From Sphingomonadales bacterium UBA2683 (GTDB lineage Bacteria; Pseudomonadota; Alphaproteobacteria; Sphingomonadales; Sphingomonadaceae): a stretch of 64,000 bases of DNA. Below, one piece after another: positions 43,633 through 52,848 of the stretch. Under the pieces are notes generated by a model. That model searched no databases. It worked only from the letters and a program-made list of their open reading frames with translations, and was not told the DNA's origin. Made by a program: the position numbers and the translations under genes. Each line of letters starts with the position of its first letter. Within the stretch, counting starts at the first letter, position 1. The stretch spans positions 571,878 to 635,877 of the forward strand of contig DELZ01000004.1 of assembly GCA_002354635.1 (NCBI GenBank). Reading direction: 5' to 3'.

Positions 43633-44103
43633 CTACCAGCGGTAGTGGGCGAATGCGCGATTGGCTTCAGCCATCTTGTGCGCATCTTCCCGCTTCTTCA
43701 CCGCGTTGCCGCGATTGTTCGACGCATCGAGAATTTCTCCCGACAGCCGAGCCGCCATGGTGGTTTCGCTGCGGCCGCGAGCGGCAGAGATCATCCAGCG
43801 GATCGCCAGGGCCTGCGCACGTTCGGGACGCACTTCGACGGGAACCTGATAGGTCGCACCACCAACACGGCGGCTGCGCACCTCGATGCCCGGCTTGATA
43901 TTGTTGAGAGCATCATGGAACAGCTGCAGCGGATCTTTTTTTGCCTTGGCTTCAACGCTGTCAAAGGCACCGTAAACGATGCGCTCTGCGGTGGATTTCT
44001 TACCATCCATCATCAGGTTGTTCATGAATTTCGAAAGCACCAGATCCTTGAATTTCGGATCGGGCAGGATGACCCGCTTTTCGGGACGACGACGACGTGA
44101 CAT
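43633..44103 (-). CDS. rpsG: 30S ribosomal protein S7
   Basis: 156 residues. MSRRRRPEKRVILPDPKFKD and the signature LVLSKFMNNLMMDGKKSTAE follow each other at the N-terminus; the end HKMAEANRAFAHYRW is typical. S7 nucleates the 30S head. Follows rpsL by 22 bases. Confidence 0.98.
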   Translation of the reverse strand: MSRRRRPEKRVILPDPKFKDLVLSKFMNNLMMDGKKSTAERIVYGAFDSVEAKAKKDPLQLFHDALNNIKPGIEVRSRRVGGATYQVPVEVRPERAQALAIRWMISAARGRSETTMAARLSGEILDASNNRGNAVKKREDAHKMAEANRAFAHYRW

Positions 44104-44125
44104 ATCTTATAACTCCGAAACTGAA

Positions 44126-44497
44126 TTATTTAGGACGCTTGGCGCCATATTTCGAACGGCTCTGCTTGCGGTCCTTGACACCCTGGGTATCGAGAACACC
44201 GCGCAGTACGTGATAACGCACACCGGGAAGGTCGCGCACACGGCCGCCGCGGATCAGCACAACGCTATGCTCCTGAAGGTTATGACCTTCACCGGGAATA
44301 TAGCTGATGACCTCGCGCTGGTTGGTCAGGCGAACCTTGGCAACCTTGCGCAGAGCGGAGTTCGGTTTCTTTGGAGTCGTCGTGTAGACACGGGTGCAAA
44401 CGCCGCGTTTCTGCGGGTTGGCTTCCATGGCCGGCACCTTGGACTTCGTCTTCTGGGGCACCCGCCCTTTACGGACGAGCTGGTTGATCGTTGGCAT
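44126..44497 (-). CDS. rpsL: 30S ribosomal protein S12, Arg at position 88
   Basis: 123 residues. MPTINQLVRKGRVPQKTKSK at the start and TTTPKKPNSALRKVAKVRLT near 39. Lys43 (in TPKKPNSA) is the wild-type residue. In RGGRVRDLPGVRYH the residue at position 88, Lys in E. coli and mycobacteria, is Arg (codon 44234-44236). Lys88Arg is a classic streptomycin-resistance change elsewhere. First gene of the str operon; its promoter should be in the 196 bases up to 44693. Confidence 0.98.
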   Translation of the reverse strand: MPTINQLVRKGRVPQKTKSKVPAMEANPQKRGVCTRVYTTTPKKPNSALRKVAKVRLTNQREVISYIPGEGHNLQEHSVVLIRGGRVRDLPGVRYHVLRGVLDTQGVKDRKQSRSKYGAKRPK

Positions 44498-44693
44498 AAA
44501 GTCTTCACCTTATAGTAGATTAGTCCTGCATGAAGCAGGGGTTACTCTCACCGTCCAAAATGACGGCAAGTGTTTTGCCTATGTAAGTTATCTGCGGCGT
44601 CGAGCAGAGCCCGAAGAAGCGGAAGCGCGGCCCTTAGACGGGATTCGCGATTACGTCAATAGTTGGGATTGAGGTAGATCCGCGGAACAGCCC

Positions 44694-45086
44694 CTATCCT
44701 GCCAGAGCCCTCTCGATATCCTCAACCGGCGAATTCGTAAGCGTCTTCGCCTGTTCCAGCACGATCTTGTCGGCCACTTCCTGATGCAGCAATGGCCGCA
44801 TCTCGCCGAGCGTATCCGGATCGGCAACCAGGATCAGCCGTTCGAAATCACCCTTATGCGAATGATGGTACAAGCGCTCGGCGATCAGTTTGGAGAAAGT
44901 CGCTTCCATGCTTTCGCGCGGCGATCGCTCGGGCGGGGATTTGCCGGCGGGACCGTCGTCGGCCAGATTGCCCGGCGTCCAGTCGCCGTCATGCTCCAGC
45001 GAGCCGCTGCGGATATAAAATGTCTTGGCCTCTTCGCCGGTCGCGACAACAACAAATGTATCTTCCGGAAAGTGCAACATAGCCAT
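44694..45086 (-). CDS. Host-attachment / baeRF-type protein
   Basis: 130 residues from ATG 45086 (MAMLHFPEDTF), seven bases after AAGGA; another ATG two codons earlier touches that site. The layout fits the 'protein required for attachment to host cells' / bacterial eRF1-like (baeRF) families: VVVATGEEAKTFYIRSG near the start, LIAERLYHHSHKGDFERLIL in the middle, VADPDTLGEMRPLLHQEVAD and KIVLEQAKTLTN to the end. Despite the name the molecular role is unclear; links to ribosome rescue are proposed for baeRF proteins. Lies 196 bases upstream of rpsL, same strand. Confidence 0.75.
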   Translation of the reverse strand: MAMLHFPEDTFVVVATGEEAKTFYIRSGSLEHDGDWTPGNLADDGPAGKSPPERSPRESMEATFSKLIAERLYHHSHKGDFERLILVADPDTLGEMRPLLHQEVADKIVLEQAKTLTNSPVEDIERALAG

Positions 45087-45188
45087 ATTCATATCCTTTT
45101 GTGGTTCGAACAGGCAACGCGCCGCTGCCGGAAAGGTTGCCTTGCCTGTTCGCACGACGGACACTGGCATCGCGCGCCGTCGTCCGTT

Positions 45189-45845
45189 TCAGGCCGCGAT
45201 TTCCTCGGGCAATCCCGCATCGGCGATCCGCTCGATCGACCGCTTCAACCGCTCCACCGCATCAGGCAGCATCTTGTGCTCGAACAGGGTGAGATGGCGC
45301 AGCAGGGTGCTGCGGATTGCGCCGCCGCCCTCCTCGATCGAGGCACCCATCTCGCGATAATGATCGAGGCCGTAGCGCAGGATGATGGTGGCGTTGATCG
45401 CCAGGTCGGCCAGCCGGTCCTCTTCCCAGTCGAGCAGGCCGGCCGAGGCAAAGGCCCGGTAATAGAGCTGGAACTGCTGCTGCGTCCGCTCGATCCAGCC
45501 ACGGACGCCGCGCTGGACGATCTCGTCATGGCCGCCATATTCGCTCTGGTCGCGGTAGAGAAAGCGATATTCCTGGAACTCCCAGATCAGCGCCTGCAGC
45601 AGATCGCCATATTCGTCCACAATATCCGCACCCGCCGCCGGCAGCCGGGACAGGCGTTTTTCGATATCGACCGCGAAGCGTTCGCTGATTGCGGACAGGA
45701 TCGCGCGCCTGGTCTTGAAATGATACCAGAGATTGCCCTCGGAAATGCCGAGATGCTCCGCCAGCACCGCGCTCGACACATTGCCATAGCCGCGCCGGTT
45801 GTAGAGCCGTCTTGCCTCGAGCACGATGCGGTCGCGGGTTTTCAA
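45189..45845 (-). CDS. TetR-family transcriptional regulator
   Basis: 218 residues. N-terminal helix-turn-helix AEHLGISEGNLWYHFKTRRA near 29-48, typical TetR. The remainder is an all-helical ligand-binding domain. Start is TTG at 45845 (TTGAAAACC), two bases after the end of the P450 stop codon and ten after GGAG, so translation is coupled to the P450 gene. Likely controls the P450 gene and the divergent TonB receptor through the inverted repeats at 47130-47167; ligand unknown, perhaps a hydrocarbon or terpenoid. Confidence 0.88.
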   Translation of the reverse strand: MKTRDRIVLEARRLYNRRGYGNVSSAVLAEHLGISEGNLWYHFKTRRAILSAISERFAVDIEKRLSRLPAAGADIVDEYGDLLQALIWEFQEYRFLYRDQSEYGGHDEIVQRGVRGWIERTQQQFQLYYRAFASAGLLDWEEDRLADLAINATIILRYGLDHYREMGASIEEGGGAIRSTLLRHLTLFEHKMLPDAVERLKRSIERIADAGLPEEIAA

Positions 45846-45846
45846 A

Positions 45847-47094
45847 TCAATAATGCTCCAGCGTGACCATCATCTTCTTGTAGCCGTGGACGAAACAGGC
45901 GGGCACCCGCTCCGGTTCCCCGAGCACATTGACCCGCAGCCGCCTTTTGGCCATTTCCTCGAGCAGCACGTGCAACTGCAATTCGGCGACTCTCGCCCCG
46001 ACGCAGCGGTGGATGCCGTAACCGAAGGACAGATGCCGCCGGGCGTTGTCGCGGTCGACGCGGATGCTGTCCGCATCCTCGAATATGCTCTCGTCGCGGT
46101 TGGCGGAGAGATACCAGAGCACGACCTTGTCGCCCTTTTTCATCGCCACGCCGTCCAGTTCGGTATCTTCCAGCACGGTCCGGCGCATATGCGCCAGCGG
46201 CGTCTGCCAGCGCAGCAGCTCGGCCACCGCATTGGGGATCAGCGACGGGTCCGCCTCCAGCTTGGCCCGCTCTTCGGGAAACTGGCTGAGGCCATAAGCA
46301 TAAGCGCTCATTGAGTTGCGGGTGGTGTCATTGCCGCCGACGATCAGCAGGATCAGATTGCCGATAAATTCCTCGGGGCTCATTTCGCTCATCGATTCCG
46401 ACTGCATCATCACCGAGATCAGATCCTTGCCCGGCGCCTCGCCGGCCTTGCGCTGCCAAAGCTTGGTAAAGGCCGCGGCCATTTCCATCGCATATTCATT
46501 GCGCCGCGCAATGCCGTCTTCTTCATGGATCAGTTCAACATCACCCAGCTTGTTCGACCAGAGAGTCAGCTTGTCACGCTCTTCCCAGGGAAAATCGAAT
46601 AATTTGGCCAGCATCCCGGTGGTCAGTTCGATCGACAGCTTTTCCACCCAGTCAAAGGCTTGCCCGACCGGCAGCGAGTCGAGCACGTCCGCCGTGCGCT
46701 GGCGCACCTCGTCCTGCATCGCCTTGACCTCGCTGGGCCCGAAGGCGGGCGCGATCGTTCGCCGCTGCGCCGTATGCTGCGGCGGGTCCATGGCGATGAA
46801 CTGCGGCTGGCGAAATTCATCCGGCAGCAACCGGTCGGTATAGAAAGCGATCGAGATGCCGCCATATTCATAGGAGGAAGAGAAAATCTTCGGCAGCGCC
46901 TCGACATGGACGATCGGCTTGTAGGTAGAGACCGACCAGTAAGGTCCGAATTTGGAATCCGGCACATATTGGATCGGCGCCTCGGCCCGCAATTTGCGGA
47001 ACGGCTCCTGCCAGCGGTCCTCCGCATAAAGCTCCGCCTTCGACACGTCGATCGGTTCGATCCGTGTTTTCTCCGCTTCCAGTACCGTAGCCAT
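45847..47094 (-). CDS. Cytochrome P450, CYP153-like
   Basis: 415 residues from ATG 47094 (SD GGAGGAG). Soluble bacterial P450. I-helix LIVGGNDTTRNSMSAYAYGL, K-helix ELLRWQ (E-x-x-R), haem loop LSFGYGIHRCVGARVAE with Cys364. The wording GGNDTTRNS, VVLWYLSANRDESIF and FVHGYKKM matches CYP153 alkane/fatty-acid omega-hydroxylases; CYP153 usually comes with a ferredoxin and reductase, which are absent next to it. Followed directly by the TetR gene. Confidence 0.9.
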   Translation of the reverse strand: MATVLEAEKTRIEPIDVSKAELYAEDRWQEPFRKLRAEAPIQYVPDSKFGPYWSVSTYKPIVHVEALPKIFSSSYEYGGISIAFYTDRLLPDEFRQPQFIAMDPPQHTAQRRTIAPAFGPSEVKAMQDEVRQRTADVLDSLPVGQAFDWVEKLSIELTTGMLAKLFDFPWEERDKLTLWSNKLGDVELIHEEDGIARRNEYAMEMAAAFTKLWQRKAGEAPGKDLISVMMQSESMSEMSPEEFIGNLILLIVGGNDTTRNSMSAYAYGLSQFPEERAKLEADPSLIPNAVAELLRWQTPLAHMRRTVLEDTELDGVAMKKGDKVVLWYLSANRDESIFEDADSIRVDRDNARRHLSFGYGIHRCVGARVAELQLHVLLEEMAKRRLRVNVLGEPERVPACFVHGYKKMMVTLEHY

Positions 47095-47408
47095 ATTTTC
47101 TCCTCCCAATTTGCACGACTCGCTATTTTTAGGGTGATAACCCTATTTTTGACATGATGCAAATCATTCGTGCCGGACCGGCCCTTTTTTGACGGATTTG
47201 AGAAGAGATATGATCAACAGGTTGACGAGTGTGTCGCCGCTTTCGAAGCAGTAAGAAGCGACCGGACTCCGCGAACGCCGCCAGATCAACTTCGTCACAT
47301 GGCCGACGCACAAATTTCTCAAAAAGTTCACAGCAATCGCCTCAAGCAGTCACAGCAATGCTGCACTTGCACAATCCATCTCCCACCGTTGTCAAAAGGC
47401 CGATTCCA
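47095..47408. promoter_or_regulatory. Divergent control region P450 / TonB receptor with two dyads
   Basis: Two short dyads lie near the P450 side: TAGGGT-GATA-ACCCTA at 47130-47145 and ATGAT-GCAA-ATCAT at 47154-47167, nine bases apart. They are candidates for the TetR operator. The remaining bases up to the receptor ATG at 47409 show no convincing gene, though a frame continues upstream of that ATG. Confidence 0.5.
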
Positions 47409-49733
47409 ATGTCACAGTATTTCGTTTCCCGGACGTCCCTCTCCGCCCTTGCCTTCTCTCTCGCATTCGCGGCCGCTACCGGCCCGGCTTTCGCCCAGGA
47501 TAATCTTGATTCCGCAGAAGACGGAGCCACCGACGACAATATCATCATCGTCACCGCGCAAAAATTCGAGCAGAAATCCACCGATGTCCCGATCACCATC
47601 TCCGCCAACAGCGGCGAGCGGCTCAAGGAACTGGGCGTGTCCGATCTGGATGAACTGTCCAACTATGTTCCGGGTCTCAACATCCAGGAGCAGAGCGCCA
47701 ACAATCCGGGCATCGTCATCCGCGGTATCACCTCCGACAGCGGCTCGGCCCAACAGGCCGCCCGCGTCACGCTCTATTATAACGGTGTCGACATTTCCCG
47801 TTCGCGCGGTTCCTATCAGGATCTGTACGACATTGACCGGATCGAGGTGATCAAGGGTCCGCAGGCAACGCTGTTCGGCACCGCATCCGCCGTCGGCGCA
47901 ATCAGCATCATTTCGGCCAAGCCCAGGCCGGGCCTGTCCGGCGAAGTCTCGGCCAGCTATGGCAATTTTGACGCCTATACGTTGGGCGGGCATCTTAACG
48001 CCGGGAATGACATGATCGCGGTGCGGCTCGCCGGTGCCTATAAGAAGCGCGACGGTTATGTGACCAATCTGGCTCCAAACCAGGATGATCTCTATGCTCA
48101 GGATCAGCTGGGTGCCCGTGCATCTTTTCGTTTCACCCCGAGCAGCGATTTCAACGCCGACCTGATCCTGACTTATGACCGGCAGCGCAATTCGGGAACA
48201 CCGTTCATTTCCGGCAGCCTGCCGACCAGCGCCGGACCGGCCGATCCCTTCGGCCCCGCCGACCTTCGCGGCTCGCCTTTCTCGGCCGCGGTGCTGGGCG
48301 ACTCCAAGCTTGGTCTGACCCGTGATGTTTACGACGCCAATCTGACGATGAACTGGGACATTGCCGATGACTGGACGATCACCATGGTCAACGGCTATCG
48401 CAAGTTCAACAGCAACGAAGTGTTTGATGCGGATGGTTCCGCCGCCTTCTTCCTCGAATTTGCCGAGGACGCAAATGGCGAACAGGGCAGCCATGAAACC
48501 CGCTTAGCCTATAGCAGCGACACGTTCCGCGGCAGTTTTGGCTGGAACCTGTTCCGCGAGGACAGCAACCAGCGGGTGCCTTTCTCAACCGATGAAGTGA
48601 CCTATTTCCAGTGTCTGGCCGGTATTGTTGTGCCCGGTGTCCCGTGCGTCGATTCCAACGGCGTCCCGGCCGGCGATGCAATCAAGGCGCTGACCGGCGG
48701 TGCGGTCGGGACCGTGCCCTATCAGGCGGTTTTTGAAAATCTTGGCAAGAATGACAGCTATTCGGTTTTTGCAGATGGCACATGGATACCAACCCCCAGC
48801 CTCGAACTGACCGCCGGGGTGCGAGTGCTGATCGAAAAGCGCCGCTCGGGCTATCGCGCGACTGCGCCGGGCTCCTTCTTCACCGGATCCCCGCCCTTCC
48901 CGCTCACCGACACGGCTGGCCAGACCTTCCGTACCGAGGACAGTTTTTCCGCAATCCTGCCGCGCTTCAACATTCTCTATCGCTTCTCCGATGATATCAA
49001 CGGCTTTGCCACGGTCTCCAAGGGTCGTCGCTCGGCCACGGTCAACGCCGGAGCGACCGCCACACCGACCGGACCGATCGGCAATTTCACCGATATTGCG
49101 CCGGAAATTGTCTGGAACTATGAAGTGGGCCTGAAAGGGGCATCGGGGCCGGTATCCGGTTCGCTCGGCGTCTATTATCAAACCTACGACAATTTTCAGG
49201 TCAGCGTGAACGATCCGGCCAGACCGGGCACGACAATCACCCGCAGTGCCGGCAGCGCCACCAATTTCGGTGTCGAAGCCGAAGTCAATGTGCGCGCCGC
49301 CGACTGGCTAAACCTGTTCGCCAATATCGGCTATATCGATGGTGGTATCGATAACGATCCCGGCAATGGCAATCTGGCCGGCGCGCGCTTCCGTCTCCAG
49401 CCGGAAGTGCAGGCAGCTGGCGGCTTCACTCTGGACTATCCGATCAACGACACGACCCGCTTGTTCGCCACACCCAGCGTCACCTATCGCAGCCGGGTCT
49501 TCTTCGAAGCACCGAACTCGAACCTGATCAGCCAGCCAGCCGTTACTCTCGTCAACCTGCGCGCCGGCATCTCTTTCGCCGACGAACAGTTCGAGATCGC
49601 CGGCTTCGCGCGCAATCTGACCAACAAGGATTATCTGCTGGATGCGGGCAATACCGGTGGTGCCTTTGGTATTCCGACCTTCATCCCGGCAGAACCCCGC
49701 TTCTACGGCGTGCAGGCAACGGCCAAATTCTAG
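47409..49733 (+). CDS. TonB-dependent outer-membrane receptor
   Basis: 774 residues from ATG 47409 (MSQYFVSRT). Signal peptide ends near GPAFAQ. A TonB-box-like NIIIVTAQK is near 40-48, the plug domain has VPGLNIQEQSANNPGIVIRG and DRIEVIKGPQATLFGT, then a 22-strand beta-barrel ending in aromatic Phe (ATAKF). Transports a scarce or large substrate across the outer membrane with TonB energy. Divergent from the CYP153-like P450, which suggests the cargo is that enzyme's hydrophobic substrate rather than a siderophore. An upstream in-frame start at 47229 would add 60 residues before the signal peptide and is unlikely. Confidence 0.94.
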   Translation: MSQYFVSRTSLSALAFSLAFAAATGPAFAQDNLDSAEDGATDDNIIIVTAQKFEQKSTDVPITISANSGERLKELGVSDLDELSNYVPGLNIQEQSANNPGIVIRGITSDSGSAQQAARVTLYYNGVDISRSRGSYQDLYDIDRIEVIKGPQATLFGTASAVGAISIISAKPRPGLSGEVSASYGNFDAYTLGGHLNAGNDMIAVRLAGAYKKRDGYVTNLAPNQDDLYAQDQLGARASFRFTPSSDFNADLILTYDRQRNSGTPFISGSLPTSAGPADPFGPADLRGSPFSAAVLGDSKLGLTRDVYDANLTMNWDIADDWTITMVNGYRKFNSNEVFDADGSAAFFLEFAEDANGEQGSHETRLAYSSDTFRGSFGWNLFREDSNQRVPFSTDEVTYFQCLAGIVVPGVPCVDSNGVPAGDAIKALTGGAVGTVPYQAVFENLGKNDSYSVFADGTWIPTPSLELTAGVRVLIEKRRSGYRATAPGSFFTGSPPFPLTDTAGQTFRTEDSFSAILPRFNILYRFSDDINGFATVSKGRRSATVNAGATATPTGPIGNFTDIAPEIVWNYEVGLKGASGPVSGSLGVYYQTYDNFQVSVNDPARPGTTITRSAGSATNFGVEAEVNVRAADWLNLFANIGYIDGGIDNDPGNGNLAGARFRLQPEVQAAGGFTLDYPINDTTRLFATPSVTYRSRVFFEAPNSNLISQPAVTLVNLRAGISFADEQFEIAGFARNLTNKDYLLDAGNTGGAFGIPTFIPAEPRFYGVQATAKF

Positions 49734-49834
49734 CGGCCACGCTCTCGCGACTGCCGTCAACCAATCGCGCCTGTCGTCTGGCTTGCGGTGACGCCGTTAT
49801 GGCGACGGCTGCTTCGGATGAGAGCTCAAACATG

Positions 49835-49876
49835 TTCCCGGTGCAGGTTGCGGCCTGCGCCGGGAATTTGATTGAT
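49835..49876 (+). terminator. Terminator of the TonB receptor gene
   Basis: Arms 49835-49847 and 49854-49866 pair at 13 positions (one wobble), loop of six, followed by TTTGATTGATT. It lies 102 bases after the receptor stop. The other bases between 49734 and 50013 show no gene. Confidence 0.6.
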
Positions 49877-50013
49877 TGCCACAGGTCTCGCGAGCCGCCC
49901 AATGGCTCGCAATTTGCGCATTTGTTGCAAACATTTGTTAACCCTATTTTCACAACAGCTGCCTAGTCAGGACCTTGATTATTTAACCCGCTATTGCAGG
50001 ATGGCCAAACGAC

Positions 50014-51192
50014 ATGGATTTAGCGCCGCTTTTGGAAAAAAACTGGCAGGCATCCTGGCAAACTCCATGGCGGTCGCCAAAAATCCCGCAAGAAATTCAA
50101 TCCTCGGTTGAGGAAATGCAATTGCACCGGGCGCTTACTCATGTGCCGATGATTTATCTGGTTGCTATTTTCAATCTGGTGGCGGTGATGGTCCTGTCAG
50201 CCCACGAAGGGGTTTCACCATTTTACTATGCCTGGATGGGCGTTTTTGCCATTGGCTGTTTTGCACGGATGATCATGTGGATGCGCTTTCCCAAACGTCC
50301 GGGCTCCAGTCTTAATCCGCAAAAAATTCTCAGAAACCTATCCGTCCTCTCGGTCACCATCATCACATTTCTCAGCATCTGGTCTGTTTATGCGATTGCA
50401 ACCGGCATGTTTGCCAATCAAATGTTCATACCGATGTCGCTGGTATTCGGAACGACCTGTATCGCCCATTGTCTGGCCTGCATAAAAAAGGCAGCCGTGA
50501 CCGTTTTATTCGTCGGAGTCATGCCATCGGCTGTGGCAATGATACTGGTCGGCGGCTTCGATGATATGATCATGGGGTGGAGCATGATCACGATTGCGCT
50601 GCTGATGATCCGGTTTATCATCGATAGTTATAACCAGATCATTTCCGGCCTGATCATGCGCCACACCATCTGGAAACAGGCCCATAGCGATCCCCTGACC
50701 GGGCTCGCCAACCGCCGTGCGATGATGAACCATCTTCATCTGGCCGAACTGTCTTTCGCCAGTGACGGCAGCGGTTTCGCTGTTGCCCTGATTGACCTCA
50801 ACCAATTCAAACAGGTGAATGACAATCTGGGGCATGATGTTGGCGATCATCTATTAGTCGAGGTGGCCAATCGGCTAAACCAGAGCTGCGGAAAAGATGA
50901 AATTGTCGGTCGTCTCGGCGGGGATGAATTTTTGATCTTCATGCCCGATGTGAACGGACGTGACCAGGCTTTGGCCAGAGCGACTGCCTATCTTTCCGGC
51001 TTTGCCATGCCAGCCAAAATCAACGGTCACGTCTTAACGCCATCGGCCAGTGTCGGCATTGCCGTGCAGACGCTCGATGGCAACGGTACCGAGCAATTGC
51101 TCAAAGCCGCCGATAGCGCGCTCTATAAAATGAAGCGCACGGGCAAAGGTGTGGGGAAGCTAGCGAAGCCAGTTTTGCGCAATATTGCGTGA
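50014..51192 (+). CDS. Membrane diguanylate cyclase (GGDEF)
   Basis: 392 residues. About six hydrophobic membrane segments lie between 50 and 205, then a short linker and the GGDEF domain (from SDPLTGLANRRAMM near 226). The active loop is GRLGGDEFLIF, intact, so it should make cyclic di-GMP. The inhibitory RxxD site is absent (GKDE instead), so product feedback at that site is unlikely. SD AGGATGG before ATG 50014. Stands alone; the signal it senses is unknown. Confidence 0.92.
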   Translation: MDLAPLLEKNWQASWQTPWRSPKIPQEIQSSVEEMQLHRALTHVPMIYLVAIFNLVAVMVLSAHEGVSPFYYAWMGVFAIGCFARMIMWMRFPKRPGSSLNPQKILRNLSVLSVTIITFLSIWSVYAIATGMFANQMFIPMSLVFGTTCIAHCLACIKKAAVTVLFVGVMPSAVAMILVGGFDDMIMGWSMITIALLMIRFIIDSYNQIISGLIMRHTIWKQAHSDPLTGLANRRAMMNHLHLAELSFASDGSGFAVALIDLNQFKQVNDNLGHDVGDHLLVEVANRLNQSCGKDEIVGRLGGDEFLIFMPDVNGRDQALARATAYLSGFAMPAKINGHVLTPSASVGIAVQTLDGNGTEQLLKAADSALYKMKRTGKGVGKLAKPVLRNIA

Positions 51193-51382
51193 TGTCGCGG
51201 GGGCAATGCCCTTCAAGCAATCCCGGCTGAATCGCGAAAACTGCAACCAATATCGCTATTCTAGCTTCTACTCTAGGGAAGATTGTACGTGATGGACCGA
51301 GCGTACCTGTCTTAAAACACGTACTGCGACAATCGGTTTATCATCATATGATCTGCGCACAAAACGTCGGGGATCCGAATTT

Positions 51383-52081
51383 ATGAAAGCCGTCCTTGTC
51401 CTCATCATAGCGCTAACCTTTGCTATTGCGCCTTTTCTGTCACCGGACTTTGGCGGGATTGATCCCGATAGATATCCGATACCCCAGCTCAATCCGCCGG
51501 TTCAGCCGGTCGGCTGGGCCTTCAGCATCTGGGGCCCGATTTATCTGTGGTTGGTCGCCCATGCAGCTATTGGCGCCTACAAATTCAGGCAGGATACAGA
51601 ATGGGACAATGGTCGCATTGCATTGGCGCTATCACTGGCGGTCGGCACAATCTGGCTCCCCGTCGCGCTCCTGTCGCCGATCTGGGCGACCATTTTAATA
51701 TGGATCATGCTCATCGCCGCCCTGATCGCACTATACCAGATCGAAGATGCGGCACCCGCCTGGATCGCCAAATGGCCGGTCGCGCTTTATTCCGGCTGGC
51801 TGTCCGCCGCATCTTTCGTATCCATCGGGCTGTTGCTTGCCGGATATGGCTTTGTTGGAGAATTTGCAGCAGCTATTATCGCGCTTGCCTTGGCGACCGC
51901 CTTCGCCGGCTACAACGCCGGTCGCCTCAAATCATGGCCTTACGCCATTGCCGTGTCCTGGGGTTTCGTCGGTATTGCCGTGGCGAACATGGGGTCCGCA
52001 ATGCTGCTGACGGTTGCAGCAATTTCTGCGGCGGTGATAGTTTTGTGCGTTACGGCGGTGCCGAGGAAGTCTTTCGACTAG
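51383..52081 (+). CDS. TspO/MBR-like integral membrane protein
   Basis: 232 residues, mostly hydrophobic, with about seven membrane segments. WAFSIWGPIYLWL near 46 is the tryptophan-rich motif of the TspO / tryptophan-rich sensory family; the remaining helices fit the longer bacterial relatives of TspO. Such proteins bind porphyrins or lipids and affect redox and stress control, but the role here is unknown. SD GGGGAT eight bases before the ATG. The 190 bases before it show no gene. Confidence 0.78.
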   Translation: MKAVLVLIIALTFAIAPFLSPDFGGIDPDRYPIPQLNPPVQPVGWAFSIWGPIYLWLVAHAAIGAYKFRQDTEWDNGRIALALSLAVGTIWLPVALLSPIWATILIWIMLIAALIALYQIEDAAPAWIAKWPVALYSGWLSAASFVSIGLLLAGYGFVGEFAAAIIALALATAFAGYNAGRLKSWPYAIAVSWGFVGIAVANMGSAMLLTVAAISAAVIVLCVTAVPRKSFD

Positions 52082-52114
52082 ATGGAGTAAATGCCGCAAT
52101 CACGGGAAAGTTGA

Positions 52115-52498
52115 TTACCCTCCCCACTTCTTCCCCACCGGCAACCACAACAACAGCAACGCGATCACCGCTGGCCCCGCTTGCACCAGTGCTATATCTG
52201 GCGATACACGCCAGGCACCGAAAATGCCCGCCGTGGCAACGAACAGCAGAAAACCACTCGCCACCTTGCGCTGCCAATCGGCATCGCGGATAAACAGTGA
52301 CCAGATCAGGCCAATAGCGAGGCAGAGGTTATAGACGCCCTGATTGGCCGCCATTGCGGTTGTCGGTTCGAACAGGTTGTGAGGGAGATTAGGAAATGTC
52401 GCTGGTCCCTGCGCCTGCCAGGCAAATATACCGAACCAGGCAATATAGAGATGGAGAATGGCAACCAGCGCAACCATGATCTTGACAAATGTCGACAC
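52115..52498 (-). CDS. DUF1304-type small membrane protein
   Basis: 127 residues from GTG 52498, seven bases after GGGAG; ATG at 52477 (MVALVAIL) is the alternative. Four hydrophobic segments: VALVAILHLYIAWFGIFAW, the next after NQGVYNLCLAIGLIWSLF, then FLLFVATAGIFGAW and AGPAVIALLLLWL. The NQGVYNL motif is typical of DUF1304. Function unknown. Confidence 0.8.
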   Translation of the reverse strand: MSTFVKIMVALVAILHLYIAWFGIFAWQAQGPATFPNLPHNLFEPTTAMAANQGVYNLCLAIGLIWSLFIRDADWQRKVASGFLLFVATAGIFGAWRVSPDIALVQAGPAVIALLLLWLPVGKKWGG

Positions 52499-52848
52499 GC
52501 AGTGACTCCCGAGGCTTGTGGCTCTTATAGGCAGTAAATCAGCTAGCTCAACATGGCTTGGTGGTCTGGGGCTATAGGGGCGCGATAGCAAATCGCTTTC
52601 CTACATCGGCGGGTTCTGATAAATTTCACAGCCTTTCTTTGACATTTTGAGCAACCTGGATTTTGACCAGCCGATATCCAACGACATTTGCCGTAGGCCG
52701 CATTTTTTCGGTGCTATTGGCACCGTAAAGTTTGTAAAGTCAGTCCGTCGGTTCGGGATTATTTTTGCCGTGCGCGGTCCAGCTAAGTCAAAGTCTGAAG
52801 TCGAAACAAAAAAAACCGCCATCGGCTCAAAGTTTGACAAATTTTGGC
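52499..52848. other. Intergenic space without convincing gene
   Basis: 350 bases. Short open frames on both strands have no ribosome site and no protein-like composition. A hairpin CGGTGC/GCACCG is at 52709-52725 with a T-run before it on the plus strand; no U-run follows on either strand in the right place for a terminator. The base composition is lower in GC than the genes around it. Confidence 0.45.

Noticed and set aside
44694..45086. 'Host attachment' protein as sign of phage or pathogenicity island
   Set aside because: The family name is historical; members are chromosomal housekeeping-type proteins and the surroundings show no phage gene.
52601..52840. 79-codon minus-strand frame upstream of DUF1304
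   Set aside because: No ribosome site, a competing plus-strand frame and intergenic-type composition.
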